Both the position numbers and the translations under genes were made by a program. The notes below the pieces were generated by a model. It was not told the origin of the DNA. It saw only the letters and a list, made by a program, of their open reading frames with translations, and did not search any database. Shown here in pieces: positions 53,760 through 64,000 of a DNA stretch of 64,000 bases; position 1 is the stretch's first letter; every line of letters starts with the position of its first letter. Where the stretch lies: the NCBI GenBank assembly GCA_950295325.1, contig OX485808.1:13580501-13644500 (forward strand), read 5' to 3'. This DNA comes from Polytrichum commune. Lineage: Eukaryota; Streptophyta; Polytrichopsida; Polytrichales; Polytrichaceae.

Positions 53760-53948
53760 TTTTTAAATTTTTTTTGAGACAGAAGGCCGACAGGCCAGCG
53801 CCAAAGCACATGAGGCAGTTCACCACATGGCAAGTTTTCCGTCAAGTAGAGAGGAGATTTCACAGCCGGGATTCGAACCGCCTTCCTCTTCCTTGAGATT
53901 TGGGTATCTCTCCACCATCATCCGGTAGTTTAAGGTCATCTCGGACCA
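53760..53948 (-). mobile_element. tRNA-derived SINE inserted in the LINE, 189 bp
   Basis: A perfect 17-bp duplication, TCCAGTTCAATGCTTTA, flanks it (53743-53759 and 53949-53965). On the minus strand there is an A-box-like TGGTGGAGAGA (53907-53917), a B box GGTTCGAATCC (53869-53879), then a body and a tail TGGCCTGTCGGCCTTCTGTC with A-run. The tail resembles the 3' end of the host LINE. Confidence 0.93.
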
Positions 53949-54018
53949 TCCAGTTCAATGCTTTAAGGTTGGCATCCACTCTTGATGCCTTAGAGAATGG
54001 AAAAACCCCACTGGTGAG

Positions 54019-54780
54019 TTGGTTGGTTTTTTCCACAAGGTGGAAATTATCCACACCACCAAAGGGCCCAAAAAGGAAGGCGAAAAGGAAGAAATAACTT
54101 TCTTCTATGGTAAAACGACCACTCTTAGTTGGGACCTGGATGGGTGGCGGCGGGTGGATGGTTACCACTTCCTTAACTACACCATTAAGTTCGGTAGAGA
54201 TTCGATCATTAACAAGAACCCTGGAATTACTAGCGCATCAAATAAATGGCAAGGCTATCTCCCCAAAAACTACAAGTTCTATTGGTCCAAGGTATGGGAT
54301 CCACTGCGGTCGGGTAAAGAAATTGCTTTTATGTGGTTCATTTGGCACAAAGCAGTGGCAATCAATGAGTGGAGAGCTCGTATTGCACCGGCATCGATTT
54401 CCAAGCAATGTCCATTTTGCCTCCCAAACACAAGCAAATCAGTTCAACACAAATTTTGGGACTGCATTCAAGTGAGGAGAGCGTGGAGATGGACCAGGTT
54501 TATTATGCATGATTTGTGTGGGGTGAGAAATGGTAATTATGATATTTTAAACTGGAAGCAAGCCTTGATTGGGGAAAGGATTCCTAAGAAATTTGGCAAG
54601 AAGATCAACATTTGGCATCTCCTTCGTGGCATCACGCTTTGGACCATTTGGATCGAACGCAATGACCATGTTTTCAACCATGAACAGTGGCACGAGTCCA
54701 AGGTCAAACATCGGATTTGGGATGAACTCATCATCTACGCCAAGGCGGCGAGGGAACCGGTGGGTGATCAAGCAAATTAA
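54019..54780 (+). pseudogene. C-terminal region of LINE reverse transcriptase (zf-RVT type)
   Basis: A 253-codon open frame. KNYKFYWSKVWDPLRSGKEI, FMWFIWHKAVAINEWRARI, CPFCLPNTSKSVQHKFWDC and GITLWTIWIERNDHVFNHE follow the order of the zinc-binding domain at the C-terminus of plant L1-type reverse transcriptases (W-K-x-P...FxWxxxHxA...CPxC...H-x-F-x-C...W-x-I-W-x-x-R-N). It ends at a stop at 54778-54780, leaving about 360 bp of 3' untranslated sequence. The upstream domains are absent, so this is a fragment. Confidence 0.88.
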
Positions 54781-55156
54781 GATTAGTACCTTCTCTGCTA
54801 TGGCCATGCTTATAGGTTTTGACCAAACATGGGGCTCTAGGAATGTCCTTTGTAAAAGGAACAACTTACATATTGAGTGGAATTGGAGGTGGCAACATAG
54901 GTAGGTAGCGTTGGTCCTTGAGAGATGACTTTGGTGGCCCGGGGGTTAACCTTGGCAAGTGGGGTGGGGGTGGTCCTTGGCTTGGTGGGTTCAAGGGGTT
55001 GTCCGTGGTGGGGTGGGTGGGTGTTACTTTTACATGGCGGTGTTTTGCATTTGAGGGGTCCTGCCTCCCCTCGTTGTGGGCGCGTTCTCTTGATTCTTAG
55101 TTCATTTGGCGTTGGTTGTGTTGGCCTTTTGTCTCAAAAAAAACACTCCCTTTGAT

Positions 55157-56431
55157 TCATTTGAATGTAACCACCCTAATCTCCACAAAAATCTCACCGT
55201 GACTGCTTCTACATTCAGCATGGAGCCAAACCTACTACTTTTCAAACAAACACATGATAAGGGTTGATCATCAATATTATTCATGTTCCCATTCACGTTC
55301 GCATAAAGCACGATGATTAACAACTTGAACGTGTATTTCTCCCACAACTACACCTTCTACAACTACTATTATGGCTCACTATAATTTTGTCATACCATAA
55401 TAATTTTGATCATGGTAACTTCTTTTGACCCACGCCATTCTTGATTCATTGTATCATATGATCAAAACTAGGAATACGGAATCAAATATTTTCTACAAAA
55501 CATGAATCATTGCAGGTTGAAAATATATAATATCAATACCGTAGTATGTTTACGACATTGGCTATTTATAATAAAAGAATCGTTATAAATTCTATTTTAG
55601 ATTTGGCAATCCTGAATTAGAAGGGAAACCCTCTTTCAATGTATTAAAATTTGATAATATTAAAATACAATTTCCAAATATTTTGGTTTTCCTCAAAGTA
55701 GTCTAATTAGTGTCAAAGTGGTAAAGGTACTACAACATATGACTTAAAATAAAAACATCGTACTAAAAACATCCATTTTGGTTGATATTCTATCATTTGA
55801 TATTAGTATATTATTAACATTGAATCCATCCTAGTTTTCAACTTACACATAGAATATAGTGGGCCATGGTATTTCCTACCCACGCCAACTTGCAGCGCAC
55901 AATAAACATTGTAGCACAAAACCTAAACAAGTGTAAGCCTTTAGCAACTTGCAAATTTCAATACATGATCACACACATTTGAGTCATAAGTCCACAAGAA
56001 TGTTGGAGATTCCTAAAAACAAATTGAATTGAATTGACTCATGATGAGCATAACTACTATAACCTTGATATCACCTAACATCATTCAATTGAGTTTGTAC
56101 GTTGGGTGGGGTTGGCATTAAGCCAAATTCTATTTGGAATTATACTCTATTTGTTCTCTCATTGGAGCAGATTAAGCCTGATATATTTGGGTGAAGCATT
56201 GTCATTGATATTATTAGAATGGAATGTTGATAGCAATTGAATAATGTTATGTACAATATAAATTATTGAGGATTTAGAATACTAACATAAGTATTGTAGT
56301 TGTTTGCTTTCATAATGAAATGGTAAAAAATGTGCAAAGCATGGGAATTTTGTTCGTCCATATGCATGATACTAGAGATTATAATACATCACCCATAAGT
56401 ACTCAAATCACTCTCGGGATCAATAATGTTG
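55157..56431. other. Gene-free stretch
   Basis: AT-rich; no ORF, RNA gene or inverted repeat convincing enough to annotate. Confidence 0.5.
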
Positions 56432-56628
56432 CACTACTAGGATTGTGAGGCCTAGAACACACTTCCCATTTAACAATGGTGATTATCATGACATAACCCC
56501 ATTTACATGTGTCAAGTTAATTTATGATAATTGTAGATTGGACTCAAACACATGTAAATGGGGTCATGTCGCACTGACTAATTATGTCAAATGGGAAGTG
56601 TATTCTAAGACCACATTTTCTAGCAGTG
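56432..56628. mobile_element. CACTA-like foldback MITE, 197 bp
   Basis: The left end is CACTACTAGGA and the right end TCTAGCAGTG. The two halves are inverted copies over most of their length (ACACTTCCCATTT and CCCCATTTACATGTG on the left, complements on the right). Flanking triplets TTG and TTA differ by one base. Confidence 0.65.
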
Positions 56629-58747
56629 TTAAGGAAAGTTGTAATTTGTGAATCGCATGGATCTAGGGGAGCATGCTCTTGCAACGATGTTCTTCAAAAA
56701 TTTATGCTATAACTAATCCTTCACAAATCCTATACATATACGATTTCCAACATTTTATTGGTCGAATGTTTTATAAAGTAAATGCCCACATCACCTACCA
56801 ATGCCAAAAGTGGAACTAATGGTTCACATTTATGTAAATTTTGGGGGTTTTTACTTTTAGACAAATTTCGCACCTAATATGGGCTCAAAGACCCCAAATT
56901 AGTATAGTGGGATTGAATTAGGATGAACAAGCAACAAACCTATGGGGGGAGGTCTTTACTAGTGTTGGGTGGGTTTCTGATTTGTTACTAACCTCCAATT
57001 ATGGTTTTTGAAGAAACATTAGAAGTAAAGAACCTTTGGTTCTAAGACTTTGAGAGTTTTTATGATAAAAGAATCTCAAGTCCCAGTTATTTTTTTAATC
57101 AAATATCTGGCAATTTTCATGAAAGAACCAACACTTTTTAGAAGGTCATTTTGTTTGGGTTTTGATTTTTTGAGAACCACAATTACAAATCAAGTCCAAT
57201 TATTGGAAACTTTGAGAACCATGGTTATAAAATTAAACAACCACCTTGATAATTGGTAGGGGTTTGATGCCAATTTTAATATCCATCCAACACTAGTTTT
57301 TGCTGCCCCCCCCCCATAGTAGGTGTTGCAAACAAAATTTATTTTTTGAAAAGGGGGGGGGGTGGGTCACAATACATGAAGACAACATTAATTTGTACAT
57401 GGGGGTGGACTCCTTATACCACATGTGAACTAACATGAGTATAAGAAGGGGTTTTATTTGAAGTTATACATACATAGTATACATAAGGGAGAGATATTAT
57501 ATTTCTTCAATGTGTATGTTTAAAAAGGCTATTAAGAATTTTGATGTAAAGAAAGATGTACAAAAGGTATAGAGAAAAATCAACAATAGAGTTTGTTAGT
57601 TTAACCCAATTCATGTTTTTATCCATTGTTGTCATATGGTAATAGTCCTCGATGACTACCTTGTCCATTCTTGTTGGGGTTTGCATTTGGGTTATAGGTT
57701 TTAACAAACTGGACGCTCTTGGAATGCTCAAGCTCCTTTAAGTTTTTCTCTCTAGATTGTGGCCATGTTATTGTGTTATTTTCTTTGTTTGATTGATGCT
57801 ATAATTGAGTTACATGCTATGGACAAAAAAATGTTCAATGGACAATTTCATTGGAAAATGAAATTGTATTTTATATGAATAATATGTAACCTATTCAATT
57901 CACGATTTATAATGTGCATATGTAGTGGAGGCATTTATCACATTAAATTGAAAAACTTAATATAATTACATGAGTCCATTTCTAGTATGCCATAAGAACA
58001 TGTGCATTTTCTTGTATACATGTTTTCATTGTGACCCCACGCACGTCATTTAGGTTTCCAATGAAGAGTTCACTCCCTCTGGAAAAGTGACAATTGTTTT
58101 GATTTGATTTTCACTATTCAACATTTATTCATATAGATTCAACATCATAAAATAGATATTCAACTTTTCCATCATAACAACATAACATTCAAGTGGTCAC
58201 TTAGGATTCACATATCTCCCATAAAATCTAGAAGTGTATCGACCAATCCACTCTTAGCATTAAAGCAACCAAAAAGTCCAGATTTTGAAAAACATCAGGA
58301 TTTTCTTAAATATATTATGTTGGCATGACCATGTGGAATTTGAATAAAGGCCAACATCCGTAATGATCAAGTTGGACTACAAGTGCCAAATCAAATTGAA
58401 TTGTATGCGTTGAAATTTGTGTTTGCTTCTCTCTCTAAGTTCGGTGCCAAGTGATATGCAGCAAAATTGATGAGATTCATTCTCGAGGACATATATGCAG
58501 TATGATTGAACATTAAAAGCAGGGCATGAATGCTTATATTACCATTTACACTTCACAGTGAAAGTTATAGACGCACATCAACACTAGTTTGTGATTGAAT
58601 TGGATGTGCACTATGTTTGTAAATACACCACAAAACGGGATCGGATGAACAAATAATGCCGATTAACAAAACTGGGATCGGATGAAAGCATGTCGATAGA
58701 TATAAGCCAAGGGTGAATACCGGTAAAGAAATTGAGGATCAGATGGA
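56629..58747. other. Gene-free stretch
   Basis: AT-rich with C- and G-runs near 57305 and 57350. No gene or element recognised. Confidence 0.5.
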
Positions 58748-59018
58748 TACAAAACTCATATTAAACTTGTGCATGAATTGTATGGTACATGTTTTCAGTA
58801 CAATGTGAAGAATTGAGAATCAACCATCTAACTCCACTTCTTGTAGTGACAATGCCCTACACTTGTTGGTTTTTGTGGCGGGTAGAGTATATTGAGGGCT
58901 TCAAGTGACGTCTTCATTCTCAATTTGGGGTTGCACTTTGAAGGGTTGTTTTGAGAGGTATATTTTGAAGGACCAAATCGTGTTTGAAGGGCATTGAAGA
59001 CTTCAATCTTGAACACTG
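58748..59018 (-). mobile_element. hAT-like MITE, second copy, one end missing
   Basis: On the minus strand it starts CAGTGTTCAAGATTGAAG at 59018 and follows the element at 6219 for about 270 bp at high identity, then diverges. The distal inverted end is not found, so no duplication can be checked. Confidence 0.75.
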
Positions 59019-59205
59019 ATGCATGAGCCAAACCAACAACATCAACGAGTGTGTCCAATGCAAAAACCAAGCGACCACGAGTACAAAGTTGCCCCTTTAA
59101 TGTAGCGTATACGTCCACCCCCTTGACCCTAATGGCCAACTGGGTATTGACAAGCCACTCGGCAACCCAACTTGAATCAACTCGAGATTAGAGTAGGGTT
59201 GCTAG

Positions 59206-59572
59206 AGCTACACTAAATAGTCCACTGTTGGCCACAATAATTTTCTAGAGCTCCGAACAATTTTCATAATAAGAATTAATGTGGTCTACATGACTTTTCA
59301 ACCCACGCTAAATCTCTACTAGAAAATTAATGTGGGCCATATTAACTGTTTTTTCTAGGAAATTGTTGTGGGTGATTATTTTTATTTTGTGCTACTTTTG
59401 TCCTATAAATAATATTTAATGTGTTGGTCGAAAGTCTTCATGCAGGGTTAGGGAAGACCCGGGATATTGGACCCACAGTAATTCCACCTTGACTAGAAAA
59501 TTAGTGTGGCCCATGCTAATTATTTCCATACTTATTTTTCCACCCACACTAATAGGGCTATTTAGTGTAGCT
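59206..59572. mobile_element. MITE with AGCTACACTAAATAG ends, 367 bp
   Basis: Inverted ends of 18 bp with one difference (AGCTACACTAAATAGTCC and AGCTACACTAAATAGCCC). Internal words TTAATGTGG and CTAGAAAATTA recur. Because AGCT is palindromic it may be target duplication and not part of the element. Superfamily not assigned. Confidence 0.72.
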
Positions 59573-59919
59573 ACCAAAACCTACATGTTGAAAGCCATTA
59601 ACCCCCTAAACCAATGCGAGGTAATGAAGGCCGGGGTATGAGGTGGTGCCATTGACGGCAACCTGACTCATCAATCTGCATGCCTAGGCATGTGAAGACC
59701 ATGGGAACCAGTTTGAGGTAAGTAGAGGTGACAATTGGAAGACATGTATAGGTGTGGGTTTAGGGTGGGATAACGGGATTAGCATCCTCTAACTTAACCC
59801 GGTTTTATGACAACTTGAAGCATCATGACACTACGTCGCAGTGCAAAATAAGCTCATGGCCAAGTTTCTAGCAAGGAGCTCATTTTAAATTTACACAAAT
59901 AGAAAGATATGTCGTTAAA

Positions 59920-60003
59920 GTTGGGACTCCTATGCTTTGGCGTTGGTCTGTTGGCCTTCTGTCTCCAAAACAAAAGAAAAAAAGAAAAGAAAAAGAAAAA
60001 GAA
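59920..60003 (+). repeat. LINE/SINE 3' tail fragment
   Basis: TTTGGCGTTGGTCTGTTGG followed by CCTTCTGTCTCCAAAACAAA and an A/G-rich tail is the same 3' end as at 55107 and, inverted, at 53767. Only about 60 bp are present. GGGAC on both sides is a weak duplication candidate. Confidence 0.7.
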
Positions 60004-61020
60004 GGGACAAATTTTAGTGTGGCCAGAAAAGTGCTTTCAGGAATGTACTCATCCTATATTCAAGCTCCTCCATGCTCAACGTTTTTGTTGATTGTTGCAT
60101 GCACCGCCGCAACAATCAACATTCCCCATCCAGCCATTCCTTATTTAGGTTGAAGCAAGAGTAAATTTATGGTTTAGGCACCTGTGACCGATAAAATAAG
60201 AGAGTTTGCATATGTTTAGGAGGAGCACTAGCGAGGCGAAGCGAAACAAATTCTAAGGAGAATGCAATTATTTAAATCATGATATGGAAATTGCTACAAA
60301 TTTTGGAACGTATATTTTAGGGTTACACATAGTTGATCTATAGGTTAATTCATAACTGCTCATCTCAATGCTACTTCTTGGCTACGAGGCTGCTAGCGCG
60401 GGATTGCAAATATTCTCCATATGGCTAAACAATAACTGTAGGTGACGCGAACGGTCGCCCTAAATTCCACTGCAATAGTCCCATGAATTCAAAAAGTTAT
60501 AACTATAATGGCCAACCCAATAGCGGATTCCGCAACTGCCACCGTTTAAACAAATAAAGTGGGGCAAGCACGCATGTGCCACGCGGCGTTAGCTCCGCAC
60601 TGCTCAAGTGCGCAACATTAGATGTCAAAAGTCATATGGGGGTAATCAATCATAAGCCGCCACCACATAACCTTTGATTTTGTTCCCCTAAAAACCATAG
60701 ATCTCCACTATGCTAGCATTACATGACCCTAGTGAGCGGTCAAATGGACCTGGTTGACTATGGATGACTCTACTTTATACGCATGTATGTAGACGTGTAG
60801 GTTGCAGCTTGAAATGAGGTGAGAAACCTTGATTCCCATTTGAAATGCTTGGGGGTTTGGTAACTGACATAATAAGTTAAGGTATAGGGTGGTAGAGTCG
60901 AATTGCCTATTCCCAAACAAGGCCCCATTGGAAATCTATAGGGTTAGGCTAGGACTGATTTCGGTGATTTCTTTTTGTGGGTGGTTAAAATAAGGTTCCA
61001 TGTTTCACTGTTGGTTTCTA
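60004..61020. other. Gene-free stretch
   Basis: Nothing recognised. Confidence 0.5.
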
Positions 61021-61145
61021 AGGGTTAGTTTCCATATAGGCCATTTCGCCCACTAGATTATAGTGGAAATGTATATTCCACTTGGTGGCATCTACATTTT
61101 CACTATAATTTGGTGGGCAAGGCGACCCACATGGAAACTAACCCT
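61021..61145. mobile_element. Small foldback MITE, 125 bp
   Basis: The left half AGGGTTAGTTTCCATATAGG and right half CCACATGGAAACTAACCCT are inverted, and a second inner pair (CCCACTAGATTATAGTG / CACTATAATTTGGTGGG) extends the stem almost to the centre. The flanking duplication is unclear. Confidence 0.72.
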
Positions 61146-62604
61146 ATGTCTCCAACTTCAGCTATGGTATCATCTTGAAACAATAGTGCCAGGATAAATA
61201 TCCATGGTTTTGCGTGCTAAAGTGAGGAGGATTTTGTCTCAAAATGAGCGGTTATGGTGGACTCTGGACATTGGCAATGAGTTTGGGCCAACTTTTGGCT
61301 TCAAAATTTCACACATGTTTCAATGTAAGGAACAAAATTACCGAAAATTTGCAGTCCTCTTGATTTCTATCTTCCTACAAGGGAAAAATTTGCACCACCT
61401 TGTACTTCTCCAAATTTGGCGCATAATCTCTTAAGTGATCGGTTACAGGCACCTATACTCTAAATCCAACATCTCACCCAAAATAAACACCTATAAATGC
61501 CTCCTAATCATGTACATGGAACACACCTTAAACCATCCAAATGTCTCCGATGCAAAGTGGAGGCGGATTCAGGTGAAAATTGGGGTGGTTGTGGGAAAAT
61601 ACGGGGTTGCTTTGGGGTGAAAGTGGGATTGGATTTGAGCAAGCATCGGAATGTAGCTAGGAGTGGCTCACTTATAGGTACATTTGTTAAGATCCCACAT
61701 GCAAAAGTTATAAAAGCTCAATTTTCTTGTTGGGTGGAAAGTTGGTTTTAGCGCGGGGGCCTTTTGGGCAAAAGGTGGGGGCGGTTTTGGGAGGAAATGA
61801 GGTTGGTTTTGGGAGAAAATGAGGTTGGTTTTGGGTGGAAAATGAGAGCGTCTTGGGCGAGTGCCGGGACGAATATGGGAACCGTTTGCAATGGAAAAGT
61901 GGTAGTTTAGGGATGGATTTGGGAAGCTAGAGGTAAGTGTCTTCAAAAATTTGTAGTGCATTCATATGATGTGGGCCAAAACATGGTGAAGTGAACAAGA
62001 AAAGTGGTATGCCCTTTCCACTATGATACAATTTTCACACACTGTAAGGGAAGTAGGCGCACTTCTGTACAAAATGACATTTCAAGACCATGAAGCCCTC
62101 CAATGGGTTTGAACCAAACATAGTACACAATTTGTGCCTATTTAGTAGATCCTAAATTGGGTGGTGGATTTGAGCTAAAACCTACTTCATTTCAAAATTT
62201 GTTATGATTTGTGTGTATAGTTTAGGTACTTGGCAAGATCATATTGTATGTTAATGTGCCACAAACTTTGAAGCAAAATACATTTTCTTAAGGTCTACTT
62301 CACCCTTATTGTCCCAAAGCGACAATTATGAAAGTAGATTCTACAAACTATAGAATCTACTATGGATCTACATCATATAATATGGAAACATCATGACCCA
62401 TCTTATTAGTAACTTCAATATGAATCATTATTATTGTTTTGATTCTAATAACTAGTAAATGTGGCTACTTGCGCCTCTAAACTGACAGGGTACCACTTTT
62501 GTTCACTTTACCATGCTTGGTCCATGTGCAATTTATATTAGTTTTGTTTCTACTATATCTAGGCCAAACGTGGATACCACTAATCTAAAGGGACTTCAAA
62601 AATA
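61146..62604. other. Gene-free stretch
   Basis: Short ORFs only. A G-rich repetitive patch at 61780-61850 repeats GGTTGGTTTTGGG. Confidence 0.5.
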
Positions 62605-63110
62605 GGCTAAATTGCTTAAGCCTAAGTGCTCATGCAACCCAAAATGGGTTGCCACCTATTATTTTCATGGGGTTTGCGATTCACTAGGTGGCAATCTATG
62701 TGAATGGAAGTTATGTATTGGTTGAGGGTGTTACCCACTATCACGTAGGGATTTTTGAGGGTTTGGAACAACCTATTTTGGGAGGTGGTCCCATAAGCTA
62801 CCCAATGTGTGTCAACTGCAAATACAACCACATGTGACCTTTCTAGTTTGTAGCCCATATATTTCAGATAAGATGTCCAAATTGGGTGAGGTTTTTTCCC
62901 ACTAGACAAGGTCATGGATGTGCATGACTCCACTGGACAAATTTGGCAAACTTTGAGTGTGCATATTGAAGACCTCAATCAAAGGTCAAATCTCCCAAAA
63001 TCTCATGATTTGGCCCTTCAACTTTGAGTGTGACAAACTTGATATAGATTTAATAGATAAACCCAAATTTTTGGGAGGAGCTCACTTGACAACCATATAG
63101 TATATTATGG
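62605..63110 (-). repeat. Interspersed repeat, copy 2 (partner at 7240)
   Basis: Reverse complement of a diverged relative of 7240-7890; see that entry. Confidence 0.6.
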
Positions 63111-64000
63111 CCAAATTTCCAGCCTGCAAAAAATTATGCCCTGAGGTAGATGAGGCTAACAAGGCTAGCTTCTTGAATTGGACACCTGTTTTTGGCTCCT
63201 AATCAACAATATAATTGCTTAAATTCAGTGAGTTATATGGTGATTTAGTCGTTGCCTTCATGATATTTGGGTTAGTCAACTTTGCGAAAGTCAAACTACA
63301 CCCACCATCCTCCATAACAAGGAGTGCTATCCACCGACTTATGACACTCTTGATTTTTGTGCCCGAAGTGGGCAAATTAGGAGGCGGCATGTGACTATGA
63401 GGTGTGGACGAACTTGTATCGTGGGTGTTCTATAATGAAAAAAATGATTTGACAACATTTTAAATTACGTGTGACCACTTTAGAGACATGACACAACCAA
63501 TATTGGTATTGAACTTGGTTTTCATTCGCAAATGACCCATGTAAAATCTACTAATGATGTTTTCCACTTTCACAACATTGAACACTAAACAAGTTGCCCC
63601 CTATAACATCACATTAGGAAGTAGACCATCTTTGATTATGGAGTCTAGATCAACCACTTCCTCAACTTAAATTTCAGCAATGTCAAAATCTTTGGTCTTG
63701 ATTCGCAATGGCTAACATGCTCAAGCTTCCTATGCTTGAATCCATCGGGCCAGATGATTCCACAGAGCTTGAGGTGTCCACATTAGCCTCATCTACCTTA
63801 GTTACAATGCAGCCAGTACGAGAACGAGTGAGGCTCATCAGCATAGGATTCGCAAGTATTGGTCCCTGAAAAATGGGGCATGTAAAGCCTGCTGTATTGT
63901 TCAACAATGTACAAGTGGACACTAATGTAGTGCCATTCGATCCTTTGATCTCAAACAAAAGGTAAAGCAGACATCTGTGTTGGCCTGCATGTTCACTGAA
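63111..64000. other. Gene-free stretch, possible minus-strand exon near 63683-63958
   Basis: A 91-codon minus-strand frame reads NNTAGFTCPIFQGPILANPM then LTRSRTGCIVTKVDEANVDT and SSSVESSGPMDSSIGSLSML. Near 63867 the sequence TTTTTCAGGGACC gives an acceptor before it. It may be an exon of a gene extending past the window, but I recognise no family. Confidence 0.3.

Larger units (their letters stand above)
53625..55144 (+). mobile_element. Plant L1-type LINE, 5'-truncated, with target duplication
   Basis: ACTCCCTTTGAT stands at 53613-53624 and at 55145-55156, directly after a terminal A-run. Inside lie the zinc-binding C-terminus of a plant LINE and a 3' end TTGTGTTGGCCTTTTGTCTC followed by poly(A). 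The 5' part (endonuclease and reverse transcriptase) is missing, the usual result of incomplete reverse transcription. A SINE was later inserted at 53760-53948. Without the SINE the element is about 1.3 kb. Confidence 0.88.

Overview
The window reads as nuclear DNA of a plant (land plant or streptophyte alga). It is AT-rich, has one long gene with many small exons and GT-AG introns, and is otherwise packed with plant-type transposable elements. Nothing bacterial or organellar was seen. The species cannot be named from the sequence alone. Gene models are hand-read from ORFs, splice signals and protein motifs; no search was run.

Region by region. (1) 1-9,300: repeats, including a CACTA-like MITE (796-1058), a PIF/Harbinger MITE with TTA duplication (2418-2980), a Ty3/gypsy RNase H remnant (3901-4690) and a hAT-like MITE with 8-bp duplication (6219-6610). 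(2) 9,375-20,147, minus strand: an apparently intact RNA-dependent RNA polymerase of the RNA-silencing type. It can be read as 18 exons with consistent phases, giving 1283 codons. Its ends resemble the RDR3/4/5 (gamma) class, but its catalytic motif is DLDGD, and exon 2 encodes a long low-complexity insert with three 43-residue repeats. (3) 20,350-23,900: a possible broken gene, a small pogo-like DNA transposon, and a tRNA-derived SINE.

(4) About 23,930-43,330, minus strand, is the centre of the window. It is a very large, degenerate non-LTR retrotransposon carrying an ORF1, a K/N/T-rich leader, a 2A-type sequence (GDIESNPGP), an AP-type endonuclease, reverse transcriptase, an unassigned module, RNase H, a zinc finger and a C-terminal restriction-like endonuclease. 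Two endonucleases in one element is the hallmark of the Dualen/RandI group described from Chlamydomonas. GC-rich tandem monomers of about 360 bp lie upstream of ORF1. Two DNA transposons sit inside it: a 331-bp hAT-like MITE (28297-28627, 8-bp duplication) and a 5.6-kb PIF/Harbinger-type element (32194-37804, 22-bp inverted ends, 5-bp duplication). Taking out each insertion plus one duplication copy brings the host reading frame back into register, so both boundaries are well supported.

(5) 43,330-53,600: repeats, long direct repeats resembling LTR pieces, a second decayed Harbinger transposase, and a 32-bp tandem array. (6) 53,625-55,144: a 5'-truncated plant L1-type LINE with a 12-bp target duplication. 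It was itself hit by a 189-bp tRNA-derived SINE (53760-53948, 17-bp duplication) whose 3' tail matches the LINE's own 3' end, a donor/parasite pair caught in one locus. (7) 55,157-64,000: MITEs and repeat copies, several being inverted relatives of repeats in the first 10 kb; no gene recognised.
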